DNA of 64,000 nucleotides from an uncultured Clostridia bacterium (GTDB lineage: Bacteria; Bacillota; Clostridia; Christensenellales; Borkfalkiaceae): NCBI GenBank assembly GCA_934271255.1, contig CAKQQS010000007.1:24444-88443 (forward strand), written 5' to 3'. Made by a program: the position numbers and the translations under genes. The notes beneath the pieces were generated by a model. That model made no database searches. It saw only the letters and a list, made by a program, of their open reading frames with translations, and was not told where the DNA came from. Position 1 is the first letter of the stretch. Every line of letters starts with the position of its first letter. Below, piece by piece: positions 26,530 through 35,104 of this stretch.

Positions 26530-27618
26530 TTATTCGCTAATCTCTTCCCCGTTGTTTTCAAGTTCGGCAAGTCTTGCGTTCTCGCTGGATTCCGACTTAA
26601 CGTCTATCTTCCAACCCGTAAGTCTTACCGCAAGCCTTGCGTTTTGTCCGTCTCTGCCGATTGCAAGAGAAAGTTTATCGTCGGGCACTATCGCTCTCGC
26701 CGACTTTTCCGCGTCGAGCGCGGTAACCTTGATAACCTTTGCGGGGGACAACGCTTTCGCGATGAATTCGAGCGGATCGTCGCTCCACGTAATAATATCT
26801 ATCTTTTCGCCGCCGAGTTCGGATACGACCGAGTTGACTCTCATACCTTTCGTACCGACGCACGCGCCGACGGGGTCGACTTGCGGATCGTTGCTCGTAA
26901 TGGCAATCTTCGTTCTCTGTCCCGCTTCTCTCGCGACCGCTTTGATTTCTACGACGCCTTGTTTGATTTCGGGTACTTCTTCTTCAAACAGTCTTTTAAC
27001 CAGACCGCCCGCCGATCTCGAAACGAGTATCTGCGCGTTCTTGCCCGCGCTTCTTACTTTTTTAACGAATACCTTTATCTTTTGGTTAAGTTCGTATTTC
27101 TCGCCCGGCACTTTGTCTTGTCCCGCCAAAAGCCCGTCTATTTGGTTGTCGCCGAGTTCTACGTAAACGGAATCCCCTTCGATTCTTCTTATAACGCCCG
27201 TCATAAGTTCGCCTTCTTTGTCTTCGTACAAACTCATCGTGTTCTTGCTTTCTATTTCGCGAAGTTTTTGCATGATGACCTGTTTGCCCGTCTGAGCGGC
27301 TATTCTGCCGAAATCTTTGGGTACGATTTCTTCAACGACTTCGTCGCCGACGTTGTAACTCTTTTTGATTTCTCTCGCTTCTTCGAGCGATATAGCCTTA
27401 TCGTCTTCGCCGACTTCGTCGACTACCTTTCTTACGCTGTATATCTTTATGCTTTTCTTATCCGCGTTTATCTTAACTCTTATCTCGCTGTTGATGTGCG
27501 AATGTTTTTTATACGCAAATACGAGCGCGCCTTCCAACGCGTCCAAAAACACCTGTTGGGGTATGCCTTTTTCTCTTTCCAAATCTTCTAGCGCGGAAAA
27601 GAAATCCTTGTTTACCAT
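26530..27618 (-). CDS. nusA: Transcription termination/antitermination factor NusA
   Basis: A 362-residue NusA: N-terminal RNA-polymerase-binding domain (1-125), S1 domain (about 133-200, MTGVIRRIEGDSVYVELGD), and two KH domains (PVGACVGTKGMRV and LSLAIGRDGQNARLA). It controls pausing and termination. No C-terminal acidic repeats, as normal for Bacillota. Downstream of rimP by 24 bases. Confidence 0.97.
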   Translation of the reverse strand: MVNKDFFSALEDLEREKGIPQQVFLDALEGALVFAYKKHSHINSEIRVKINADKKSIKIYSVRKVVDEVGEDDKAISLEEAREIKKSYNVGDEVVEEIVPKDFGRIAAQTGKQVIMQKLREIESKNTMSLYEDKEGELMTGVIRRIEGDSVYVELGDNQIDGLLAGQDKVPGEKYELNQKIKVFVKKVRSAGKNAQILVSRSAGGLVKRLFEEEVPEIKQGVVEIKAVAREAGQRTKIAITSNDPQVDPVGACVGTKGMRVNSVVSELGGEKIDIITWSDDPLEFIAKALSPAKVIKVTALDAEKSARAIVPDDKLSLAIGRDGQNARLAVRLTGWKIDVKSESSENARLAELENNGEEISE

Positions 27619-27642
27619 AATTGTATTCTCCTTATTCGTTTA

Positions 27643-28107
27643 TCAAAAATCTATATATTTATTTACTTTTTCGACTTGTTTTTTAATATCGAGCGTAAGC
27701 GTTTTGTCTTCTTTCACTTTAAGCCTTATTATCTCGCCGTCGTAAAACACGAGTTCGCCGTCGTATTCCTTTTCTCCGCCGACGCTCTTTTTAAGCCACA
27801 CTTCGACTTTTTTTCCGAGGTTCGCCGCGAAATCTTCGTCCGTTTTAAAAGGTCTGTCAAGTCCGGGCGACGAAACGTTCAACGTGTACGGCGCGCCGTA
27901 CGTCGGATCGAGTTCGTCAAGCGCGACGTCTATCGCGTTATGCACTTTTTCGCAATCGTCGAGAGTGATTCCTTCTTCCTTGTCGATAATTACCGTAAGG
28001 CTCGGATTCTTGCCTTGTTTAAACTCGACTTCTACGAGTCTTACGCCTTGCTCTTCGACAATCGCTCGTATGCCGTTTTCGATTTCGGCATTCGTTTTTA
28101 CTTTCAT
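27643..28107 (-). CDS. rimP: Ribosome maturation factor RimP
   Basis: A 154-residue RimP needed for 30S assembly. The family block LDDCEKVHNAIDVALDEL and YTLNVSSPGLDRPF are present, and the C-terminal SH3-like part ends near residue 150. It is the first gene of the rimP-nusA-ylxR-ylxQ-infB operon and has its own promoter behind a terminator. Confidence 0.95.
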   Translation of the reverse strand: MKVKTNAEIENGIRAIVEEQGVRLVEVEFKQGKNPSLTVIIDKEEGITLDDCEKVHNAIDVALDELDPTYGAPYTLNVSSPGLDRPFKTDEDFAANLGKKVEVWLKKSVGGEKEYDGELVFYDGEIIRLKVKEDKTLTLDIKKQVEKVNKYIDF

Positions 28108-28139
28108 AATTTTCTCCTTGTACGGTTTCGTCGTACTTA

Positions 28140-28168
28140 ATTTTAGGACGCGTTACGATCGGAATCAA
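28140..28168 (-). promoter_or_regulatory. Promoter of the rimP-nusA-infB operon
   Basis: Minus strand TTGATT (28163-28168), 17-base spacer, TAAAAT (28140-28145), about 30 bases upstream of rimP and downstream of the previous terminator. Confidence 0.55.
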
Positions 28169-28188
28169 ACCGAAAACGCAACGTCGCA

Positions 28189-28219
28189 TAAAAATATGAG
28201 AACGGGAACCCGTTCTCAT
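28189..28219 (-). terminator. Terminator of the PolC-locus gene
   Basis: ATGAGAACGGG/CCCGTTCTCAT, an eleven-base perfect stem, followed on the minus strand by ATTTTTAT. It lies 62 bases past the stop at 28281. Confidence 0.88.
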
Positions 28220-28280
28220 ACTAGTCTTTTATCCTAAGTTGCCTTAATTATACCATATTTTCACAACTTTTGCAACTGAA

Positions 28281-29825
28281 TTACCCCATATCCGGCAAAC
28301 ATTTTTTAATCTCGATGAGTTTAATGAATATTTGCGCCGTAGCGTAAGCGTCCGCAAGCGCTCTGTGGTGGTGGAACTCTATTCCGAACTTGTCGGCTAT
28401 CGAGTTGAGTTTGTAGTTCCCCAGCCCCTTTACGACTTCCGTCGCCAAAGGATAAGTGTCTATTATCTTATTCTCGAAATAATACCCTTCGGGGGACGCT
28501 TGCGCTTCCAACATCTTTATATCGAACCCTAAAATATTATGTCCTACGAGAACGGAACCTTCGCAAAACTTATAAAAATCGCCTATTACCTGCTCAAAAG
28601 TTGGTTGTCCGTCCACCATTTCCTGCGTAATGCCCGTAAGGCTTATGTTCTTTGCGGAAAGTTTGAGTTTCGGATCTATAAGCGTTTGAAAAAGTTGAGT
28701 GATTTTTCCTTTTTCTATTTTCGCCGCGCCTATCTCGGTAATTCTGTCCGTTCCGACTTCGAGTCCGCTCGTTTCAAAGTCCAACACGACGAAATCGTTG
28801 TTGACAAGACATTCGGGCAACTCTTCTTTTTCGGTGAGCATATCTATCGTTTCGACCGTTTCGTCTTTAAACGGGCGCACTACCGAATATTCTTGCGGCG
28901 CGGTCTTTTTCTTTTTACGTTGCGGAACGAAATCTTCGGGGAACACGCACCTGTTTATCTTGTCGAGTTTAAGACTCAGTTTGTCGTTGTAATAGTCCTG
29001 CGTACAGTTCGCTATAATTGCGTCGCCGACTACAAGACTTTTCACTCTGTCGAGCGTAGCGGGTTTTGAAAAGTACATTCCCGTGGCGTAACCCGTTTTG
29101 TCCGTGAAATCTATTATAAAGAAAGGTTTGCCGTTCTTCGTTTGTTTTTCGATGATTCTCGTGATTTTTCCGCACAGCACGAACGCCCCCGCGAGAGTAG
29201 CGTCTTCTATATACGTAGCCAAATCCGTCGGGTTTCTCGTTTCGTCCATCGGCACTACGTTTTTGACTTTTATGTACCGTCTTTCTATATATTCGGCGTG
29301 CGTAACGGGTTCGTCTTTAAGTATCGAAACGTCGATTTCCCCTTCTTTAAGTTGACATTCGCCTACAAACCTGTCGCAAAACCGAGTTTGCAAGTACGCC
29401 GTTATCTTGTCTAAAATACCGTTGCTTTCGACGTATCTTAAATTATCGTCGAGCAGTCGCAACGTATACTTGACCATTCCGTCGTGGAACGTCGCCGTAA
29501 CGTCGTCTTTTTCAAGCAAATACCCTATCGACGTATATTCTTTGCGCAAGAAATCACGCACCGCTTTTTCGACGCTTTCCTTGTCGCTGACGACTTTCAG
29601 CACGTCTACCCGAACGTTTGCGAAACATTGCGGCGTGATTTTATCGCACTTGTCCCTTATCTTATCTATAATATCTTCCGGAACGGGTTTGTCGCATATA
29701 AAACTGAACACCACCGTCTTTTCGTTTTTTTTCACGTCGACGTTTTGCAACCGTATTCCGGAAACGTCCGGCGCGATTGCTCGTATTTCGTGTACGAACG
29801 TTTTCATTTCTTCCATTTTAGGCAT
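28281..29825 (-). CDS. PolC-type N-terminal/OB/proofreading-exonuclease protein lacking the polymerase
   Basis: A 514-residue protein at the exact place of polC in Bacillota (between ispG and rimP). Residues about 1-190 look like the PolC N-terminal region, about 205-315 is an OB fold (ATLAGAFVLCGKITRI to NCTQDYYNDKLSLKL), and 345-510 is a DnaQ-like DEDDh exonuclease with all catalytic residues: Asp349/Glu351 in DFETSG, Asp435 in GHNILGFD, His487 and Asp492 in HRALAD. PolC is normally about 1,400 residues; here the gene ends right after the exonuclease, with PHP and polymerase parts absent, and a clean terminator follows. AAGGAG sits 8 bases before the ATG at 29825, which overlaps the end of ispG. 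It may serve as a stand-alone 3'-5' exonuclease; the replicative polymerase must be elsewhere. Confidence 0.85.
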   Translation of the reverse strand: MPKMEEMKTFVHEIRAIAPDVSGIRLQNVDVKKNEKTVVFSFICDKPVPEDIIDKIRDKCDKITPQCFANVRVDVLKVVSDKESVEKAVRDFLRKEYTSIGYLLEKDDVTATFHDGMVKYTLRLLDDNLRYVESNGILDKITAYLQTRFCDRFVGECQLKEGEIDVSILKDEPVTHAEYIERRYIKVKNVVPMDETRNPTDLATYIEDATLAGAFVLCGKITRIIEKQTKNGKPFFIIDFTDKTGYATGMYFSKPATLDRVKSLVVGDAIIANCTQDYYNDKLSLKLDKINRCVFPEDFVPQRKKKKTAPQEYSVVRPFKDETVETIDMLTEKEELPECLVNNDFVVLDFETSGLEVGTDRITEIGAAKIEKGKITQLFQTLIDPKLKLSAKNISLTGITQEMVDGQPTFEQVIGDFYKFCEGSVLVGHNILGFDIKMLEAQASPEGYYFENKIIDTYPLATEVVKGLGNYKLNSIADKFGIEFHHHRALADAYATAQIFIKLIEIKKCLPDMG

Positions 29826-30853
29826 TTGTACAACTCCTTAAAAAACACCTCTTCCGCTTCAGAAAAGTTAAGTTCCGCCACTATTTCCCCTTTCTTGAAA
29901 ATTACCGCTTTGTCTTTACCGCCCGCTATTCCTACGTCGGCGTGTTTGCCTTCTCCGACTCCGTTGACGACGCAACCCATAACGGCTACGGTGAGTTTTT
30001 CGTTAACGTTTTTCGTTTCGTTTGCGACCTTTTTCGCAAACGCCATACAGTCCCAGCAACACCTTCCGCAAGTAGGACAGGCAACCACGTTCACAAAATC
30101 TTCGTCGATACCTGCGCTGCGTAAAATGGTTTTTGCAACCGCGACTTCCCGCAGGGGATCGTCGGACAACGAAACGCGCAACGTATCGCCTATGCCGTCG
30201 AGCAACAACGAGCCGATTCCTATCGCGTTTTTCGTTTCGCCCATTTCGCCGCCGCCCGCTTCCGTTACGCCTATATGCAACGGATAATCGCAGATTTTGC
30301 TCAGTTTTCTGTAACTTTCGACGGTCAACTTAACGCTTGACGCCTTGACGGACACGACGATATTCTGAACGCCGAACTTTTCGAGCAGTCTGACGTTGTT
30401 CATCGCGCTTTCGACGAGCGCGGTCGCCGACACGCCGTATTTTTTCAGCAACTCCTTTTCTATGCTGCCCGAATTCGCGCCCACTCTCACGGGTACGTTA
30501 TGCGCCTTTACGCAATCCGCAACCGCTTTAAGTTCCTTTTCTCCGCCTATGTTGCCGGGGTTTATACGCAACTTATCCGCGCCGTTTTCAACCGCTTTTA
30601 TTCCCAGCCGATAATCGAAATGCACGTCCGCGACAAGAGGAATACTCGTTTGCGATTTTATCCGCTTTATCCCCTCTGCGTCCTTTTCGTCGGCAACGCA
30701 AAAGCGTACGATTTCGCACCCTGCGTCCGTCAGAGCGCGGATTTGATTTATGCAGTTTTCCGTATCTTTGGGCGCGAAAGTCGTCATCGACTGTATAAGC
30801 GGTTTGTTGCCGCCGCCCAAGATTAAGTTTCCTATTCGCGTTTGTTTGCTCAT
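29804..30853 (-). CDS. ispG: (E)-4-hydroxy-3-methylbut-2-enyl-diphosphate synthase (IspG)
   Basis: A 349-residue [4Fe-4S] enzyme of the MEP isoprenoid pathway. The TIM-barrel part begins GGGNKPLIQSMT, and the cluster ligands are in VVACPTCGRCCWD and the later VAVMGCVVNGVGEG, with a Glu in that last block. Normal single-domain bacterial length. dxr and rseP, which often precede ispG in Clostridia, are not here; the preceding gene is an M16 peptidase, overlapped by 4 bases. Confidence 0.96.
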   Translation of the reverse strand: MSKQTRIGNLILGGGNKPLIQSMTTFAPKDTENCINQIRALTDAGCEIVRFCVADEKDAEGIKRIKSQTSIPLVADVHFDYRLGIKAVENGADKLRINPGNIGGEKELKAVADCVKAHNVPVRVGANSGSIEKELLKKYGVSATALVESAMNNVRLLEKFGVQNIVVSVKASSVKLTVESYRKLSKICDYPLHIGVTEAGGGEMGETKNAIGIGSLLLDGIGDTLRVSLSDDPLREVAVAKTILRSAGIDEDFVNVVACPTCGRCCWDCMAFAKKVANETKNVNEKLTVAVMGCVVNGVGEGKHADVGIAGGKDKAVIFKKGEIVAELNFSEAEEVFFKELYKCLKWKK

Positions 30854-32097
30854 TTCAGTTCAAGTTTGTTTTTATTGTTGCCGACGCTTACTATCGCCGC
30901 TTGCTCCAAATCGAAATTGCTCTTTACCACTCTGTTCACGTCGCTAAGGTCGAGTTCGTTTATGTCGATTATCTTGCGTTCGAGATTGAACACGTCCCCT
31001 TTGCGTAAAAGGTTAAGCCCGTAAAGTTGCATTTGCGTGGAAGTGGATTCCTGCGACATTATAAGCGAAGATTTGACTTGCTCTTTACCGCTTAAAAACT
31101 CTTTTTCGGTAAGTCCCTTGTCGCGTATTTTTTTGATTTCGTCGACGACGGCGTTAAAGGCAACGTCCCTTTTCGCGTTTGATACCCCCGCGTACACGCA
31201 CAGCGTTCCCGCCTTCATATACAGCGACGCGAACGAATAAACCGAGTATGCAAGCCCGAGATTTTCGCGTACCGTCTGATACAGTCTGCTACTCATACCG
31301 CCCCCGAACACCGCCGTTATTATATTGACGGCGTTGACTCTCGGCGACGAGATATTGCACGTCGGCATAGCGATAGCAAAATGCGACTGCTCTACGTCTT
31401 TTACGATATTCACGTTCCCTTTTTGACTTTCTCCGCCCGGTATATACAGATTCTCCGCGCCGAACCGACAAAACTTATCGTCGAACAGTTCCTTGACCGT
31501 CTTTTCTATATTGTCGAGATCGACGTTGCCCGCAATCGATATTACCACGTTTTTAGGAACGTAATACTTGTCCATATACTTCAACACGTCCGCGCGGGTA
31601 AACCGTTTGACGTTTTGTTCCGTGCCGAGTATCTGCGCGCCGTACCCCGAATCGCCGAAATAACTTTCGCTCATTTTGTCGAGCGTCAGGTCTTCGGGGG
31701 AGTCGTTCGTCATCGCGATTTCCTGCAAAATGACGTCCCTTTCCTTGTCGAGTTCGTCGGGCAAAAACGTCGAGTTAAAAAACACGTCGGAAAGTATGCC
31801 GAGCGCGGAATTGAAATGTTCACTCGTGGCTTTTATATAATAACACGTCGTTTCTTTGCTCGTGTACGCGTTGATTTGCGCGCCGAGTCTGTCTATTTCG
31901 TCGCTTATGTCGAACGCGGAACGATTTGTCGTTCCTTTAAACACGCAGTGTTCTATAAAGTGCGATATGCCGTTCTCTTCGGCTGTTTCGTTTGCGCTGC
32001 CGCACTTAACGAACACCCCCGCCGATACGGACATCAGCCCGTTCATTTTCTTGACGATTAGTTGTAATCCGCTGTCGTATTGTTTGTAAATAATCAT
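30850..32097 (-). CDS. M16-family zinc peptidase (YmxG/MlpA-like)
   Basis: A 415-residue insulinase-type peptidase. The inverted zinc motif HxxEH is seen as HFIEHCVFKGT in the N-terminal half (His48, His52 region, by rough count), with the downstream Glu in the ETTCYYIKA stretch; the second half holds a GGGMSSRLYQTVRENLGLAYSVYS block typical of the family. In Bacillus the orthologue follows pnp and ylxY, and here it directly follows ylxY, supporting the YmxG/MlpA assignment. Substrates are unknown. Confidence 0.92.
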   Translation of the reverse strand: MIIYKQYDSGLQLIVKKMNGLMSVSAGVFVKCGSANETAEENGISHFIEHCVFKGTTNRSAFDISDEIDRLGAQINAYTSKETTCYYIKATSEHFNSALGILSDVFFNSTFLPDELDKERDVILQEIAMTNDSPEDLTLDKMSESYFGDSGYGAQILGTEQNVKRFTRADVLKYMDKYYVPKNVVISIAGNVDLDNIEKTVKELFDDKFCRFGAENLYIPGGESQKGNVNIVKDVEQSHFAIAMPTCNISSPRVNAVNIITAVFGGGMSSRLYQTVRENLGLAYSVYSFASLYMKAGTLCVYAGVSNAKRDVAFNAVVDEIKKIRDKGLTEKEFLSGKEQVKSSLIMSQESTSTQMQLYGLNLLRKGDVFNLERKIIDINELDLSDVNRVVKSNFDLEQAAIVSVGNNKNKLELK

Positions 32098-32113
32098 TTG
32101 CTTGTTTCCTTTT

Positions 32114-32824
32114 TTACATAGTTTGCGTAACGCTCGAAGGTTTTAATCCGAGTTTTTCCAAAACGGTAAGTATTTCGTCCAACGCGGCAACAGTAACGTC
32201 TTTCGGGTGCATAAGAATAAAATCGCCCCCGCCGACGCCTTCGGTCGCCCGTTTGATAATCAGTTTTTCGTCCGAGTCCCGCCAGTCGATCGTGTCCTTG
32301 CTCCACATAACCACCGTGTAATGAAGTTCCGCGGCGGCTTTCAGCGTCGTTTCGCCGAAACTTCCCGACGGCGGAGCGAATAATTTCGTTTTAACCCCGC
32401 AAAGCGCGGTAACGATTTTTTCCGTCAACACGATTTCTTCCTTGTTCTTTTCAAGGCTTAATTTTTTGTGGTCTTTATGAAAATATCCGTGGTTGGCGAG
32501 TTCAAACCCGTTCCCGACGATTTCGTTAAGCGTTTCCGAGTTATCGTCCGCCCAACACCCACCCACGAAAAAAGTGGCGCAAGCGTTATGCTTTTTCAAA
32601 ATCGCCATGATTTTTTTAACGTTGTCCGACCGTTCGTACACGTTAAACATTATCGCGACGGCGTTCTTCGACCTGTCCCCGCTGTATACCGCGGAATATT
32701 CGCTGCCCTTTATAGACACCGCGCCCCCGCCGTAAAAACTCACGACGCTCACGCTTGCTATTATTAAAATTATAGCGGTATTGACCAAAAAAGTCAACAT
32801 ACTTTTCCTAATTTGCTTTTTCAT
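32114..32824 (-). CDS. ylxY: YlxY-family polysaccharide deacetylase-like protein
   Basis: A 236-residue protein with an N-terminal TM anchor (residues about 10-32) and a NodB-like domain outside the membrane. ATFFVGGCW, NHGYFHKDH (metal-type HxxxH), FAPPSGSFGETT and FILMHP align with the deacetylase motifs, but motif 1 is IMFNVYE, with Asn where active enzymes have the catalytic Asp pair. The same change is seen in the YlxY family as I recall it, so catalysis is doubtful. The pnp-(paralogues)-ylxY-M16 peptidase order matches Bacillus, where ylxY is sporulation-related. Confidence 0.88.
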   Translation of the reverse strand: MKKQIRKSMLTFLVNTAIILIIASVSVVSFYGGGAVSIKGSEYSAVYSGDRSKNAVAIMFNVYERSDNVKKIMAILKKHNACATFFVGGCWADDNSETLNEIVGNGFELANHGYFHKDHKKLSLEKNKEEIVLTEKIVTALCGVKTKLFAPPSGSFGETTLKAAAELHYTVVMWSKDTIDWRDSDEKLIIKRATEGVGGGDFILMHPKDVTVAALDEILTVLEKLGLKPSSVTQTM

Positions 32825-32827
32825 AAG

Positions 32828-32868
32828 AAAAACCCCCGTATTATAAATGCAAATACGAGGGTTTTTAT
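32828..32868 (-). terminator. Terminator upstream of ylxY
   Basis: ACCCCCGTATT/AATACGAGGGT stem-loop flanked by A and T runs, only 5 bases before the ylxY start, so it separates ylxY from the membrane paralogues or attenuates read-through. Confidence 0.75.
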
Positions 32869-32934
32869 TCCACCGACCTACTTCGTTGTCGAAAACACGG
32901 TTTGCCGACGTCAGTTCGTTTTTTATATTGACGC

Positions 32935-32968
32935 GGCGGAAACGAAATCGTTTCCGCCGCCCTTTTTA
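32935..32968. terminator. GC-rich hairpin after the membrane paralogues
   Basis: GGCGGAAACGA/TCGTTTCCGCC perfect stem, followed by CGCCCTTTTT on the plus strand. It lies 69 bases past the stop at 33037. Confidence 0.55.
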
Positions 32969-33036
32969 ATTTGTTTTAAAAGTTTTTCGTCAACTTTTTT
33001 AATTTATTTTTAAAGCCTTCCGACGCGCGTCTTTAT

Positions 33037-33933
33037 TTATTGCGCAACTTCTTCCTTCCCGAATAATTCGCCTTGCTTGTTCGCCCTTTTCTTCAACGCA
33101 ACGTGCGTTATATTAAGCCCGAAGCCTATCAAGGAAATAATACTTCCCGCTATGTACGGCGCGATGATTTGAACGTCTCTGGAATAATAAACAAGGACGT
33201 ACGCGCCCGCCTGCAACAACATTCCCAAACAAGAAAATATCAACGCAAGCACGTTACTTTCCGTAGATTTGAGTATTCCCGCAGATATTGTCGATGCGAA
33301 ACCGACGATAAACAATGCAAGCCCGTACCCCGCGAACCCGCCTAAAACAGGCAGGTCGGCGTATGCCGACAGCAAGCCGACGTTGACGCCAACGGAACCC
33401 TCGGTCAACGACGTTTTATAAGCGAAAAATCCGAACGCCAAAACGCTTATTCCCGCAAAGACAATCGTAGCCGATTTGAACGCTTCCGTCAAAACGCGTA
33501 ATTTACCTTTGGACGCCTTTTCGACGCAACTAACAACGGAAAGCATACCGACGAAAACGAACGCGAGAACAATCATTGCAATCGTTTCGTCCGAGAAAGA
33601 TTTTGCCAGATACGACCCTTGATTGAAATACGCCGAGAAAAACGCCGCCGCCGCGATATATACAAGCATGCTTATATTAGCGTATTTACCGACGTCCGTT
33701 CTTTTTCTCGCGAATTTAAGCGCAGCGGCGAGAAGAAGCGAAAAGGTTATTATTATCGACGAAACGTGTAAAATAATCGTTAATATTTCTAACGTAAGCG
33801 CGTTTGCGTACAAATAATAATAGTTACCGAGAAGAGTATGCGGTTGTTTGTGATAGTTCCACCCCAAAACGAGCGTACCTGCAAACGCGATAAGCATTAT
33901 CACGATCGCCACGCTGTTTTTAAGATAAAAAAA
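33037..33933 (-). pseudogene. Third zinc-ribbon membrane paralogue, headless and offset by one frame
   Basis: From about 33933 down the minus strand encodes about 298 residues homologous to the two upstream paralogues: FFYLKNSVAIVIMLIAFAG matches VLFYVKNGLALATLLLAFIG, and ITHVALKKRANK matches ITHMVLKKSTAK at the end. The zinc ribbon is missing and there is no ribosome site near possible starts (GTG 33912, GTG 33903, ATG 33897). The linker preceding it (ERPDARTGDERVFF) is in frame with the upstream copy, the frame changing at a T8 run (33927-33934). One extra T, or a -1 slip, would join both copies into a single protein with two membrane domains. The longer open frame back to 34125 is only antisense-like overlap with copy 2. 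Confidence 0.7.
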
Positions 33934-35009
33934 ACTCGCTCGTCGCCCGTTCTTGCGTCGGGACGTTCGGCGTTTTTGACAATGCCGAGATGAGCGGCGT
34001 TCATACCGCAGGCGATAAGCGAAACGCTTATACCGATGACGTACCCGACCGCAACCGTTTCCGACATACTCACCCCCGAACTCAACCCCGCTTTCATAAA
34101 GGCGAACGCCGTTATTTCGAGCCATACTCCTATGGCGGACAAAACAAGAGAACTTACGTTTTTGTTAAAAGCTTTTAATATGCCCGACGTTACGGTTATA
34201 AACAACCCCGCAAAAAACAAGATTACCGCGATAACGCTTAACGCCCGCTCGGTAAGACCGGGCGTAACATAAACTAAAAATCCTACGTCGCCGATAAAAC
34301 CGTCGTATGCGTAAAACCCGAAAGACAACACCGACACCGCCGTAAGAATCAGCGCGCCGCCTTTAAATATTTTGGCAAGCGTCGATTTCTTATCTTTTCT
34401 TCCCGACCGGATACAACTCAACGTAAAAGCCGCCGCCGCGAATACGAACACGAGCGAAAGCATCGCTATCGTCGCTCCCGATAAAACGATTGCACTTTTC
34501 AAACGGTTAGCCATACCGCACGCGACGGGCAACACGTAGACAAGCAGCCCCGCGAACATGTATTTGGACACGCTTTTCTTTTTTATACCGAACACCAACG
34601 ACGCCGCAAACAGTAATCCGAACGTTACCGCAATCGAAACGATTTGCAAAATCATCGTCATGATTTTTATAAAACCGCGGTTTGAAAATATTTCGTCGTA
34701 ATTGCCGATAAACAATCTCGTTACGATACTCAAATTGTCATCCGAATCGTAAGTCTTGATTTTTACGCCGATAACGAACGAGCCGATAAAAGCAAGCAGC
34801 AGCGTGGCGAGCGCAAGTCCGTTTTTGACGTAAAACAACACTTTGTCCGTTACGTCTTTGTTTTTCTTTACAAACTCCTTTTCGGGCATTTCGTCGACGA
34901 CTTTTTCTTTACCGCCCGAGCACGGTTCTTCGTCGCTTAAACCGTTTCCGCACTGCAAACAAAACCTTGCTTCGTCAGGATTTTCCACCCCGCATTTGTT
35001 ACATTTCAT
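33900..35009 (-). CDS. Zinc-ribbon membrane protein, second tandem copy
   Basis: A 369-residue protein: one N-terminal zinc ribbon (MKCNKCGVENPDEARFCLQCG), an acidic linker, and about eight TM segments from residue 60. It matches the copies at 35105-36310 and 33037-33933 over the whole membrane part. Its native end should be near IVKN; instead it continues for about 25 residues through a linker-like sequence and a T8 run to an out-of-frame stop at 33900, overlapping the third copy. No known family was recognised; zinc-ribbon plus membrane proteins of this sort are common in Clostridia and of unknown function. Confidence 0.8.
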   Translation of the reverse strand: MKCNKCGVENPDEARFCLQCGNGLSDEEPCSGGKEKVVDEMPEKEFVKKNKDVTDKVLFYVKNGLALATLLLAFIGSFVIGVKIKTYDSDDNLSIVTRLFIGNYDEIFSNRGFIKIMTMILQIVSIAVTFGLLFAASLVFGIKKKSVSKYMFAGLLVYVLPVACGMANRLKSAIVLSGATIAMLSLVFVFAAAAFTLSCIRSGRKDKKSTLAKIFKGGALILTAVSVLSFGFYAYDGFIGDVGFLVYVTPGLTERALSVIAVILFFAGLFITVTSGILKAFNKNVSSLVLSAIGVWLEITAFAFMKAGLSSGVSMSETVAVGYVIGISVSLIACGMNAAHLGIVKNAERPDARTGDERVFFILKTAWRS

Positions 35010-35104
35010 AATTGTTCTCCCCCTAAATATCGTAACAGGGTATCGACCTATCGCCGATACCCCTACATTATATCATTATAATTATACTTCGTCAATAGTC
35101 GCCG

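Noticed and set aside
33934..34125. N-terminal 64 codons of the long open frame of the third membrane paralogue
   Set aside because: Arg-rich, antisense-like sequence overlapping the second copy in another frame, with no similarity to the zinc-ribbon heads; the homologous part starts only near 33933.
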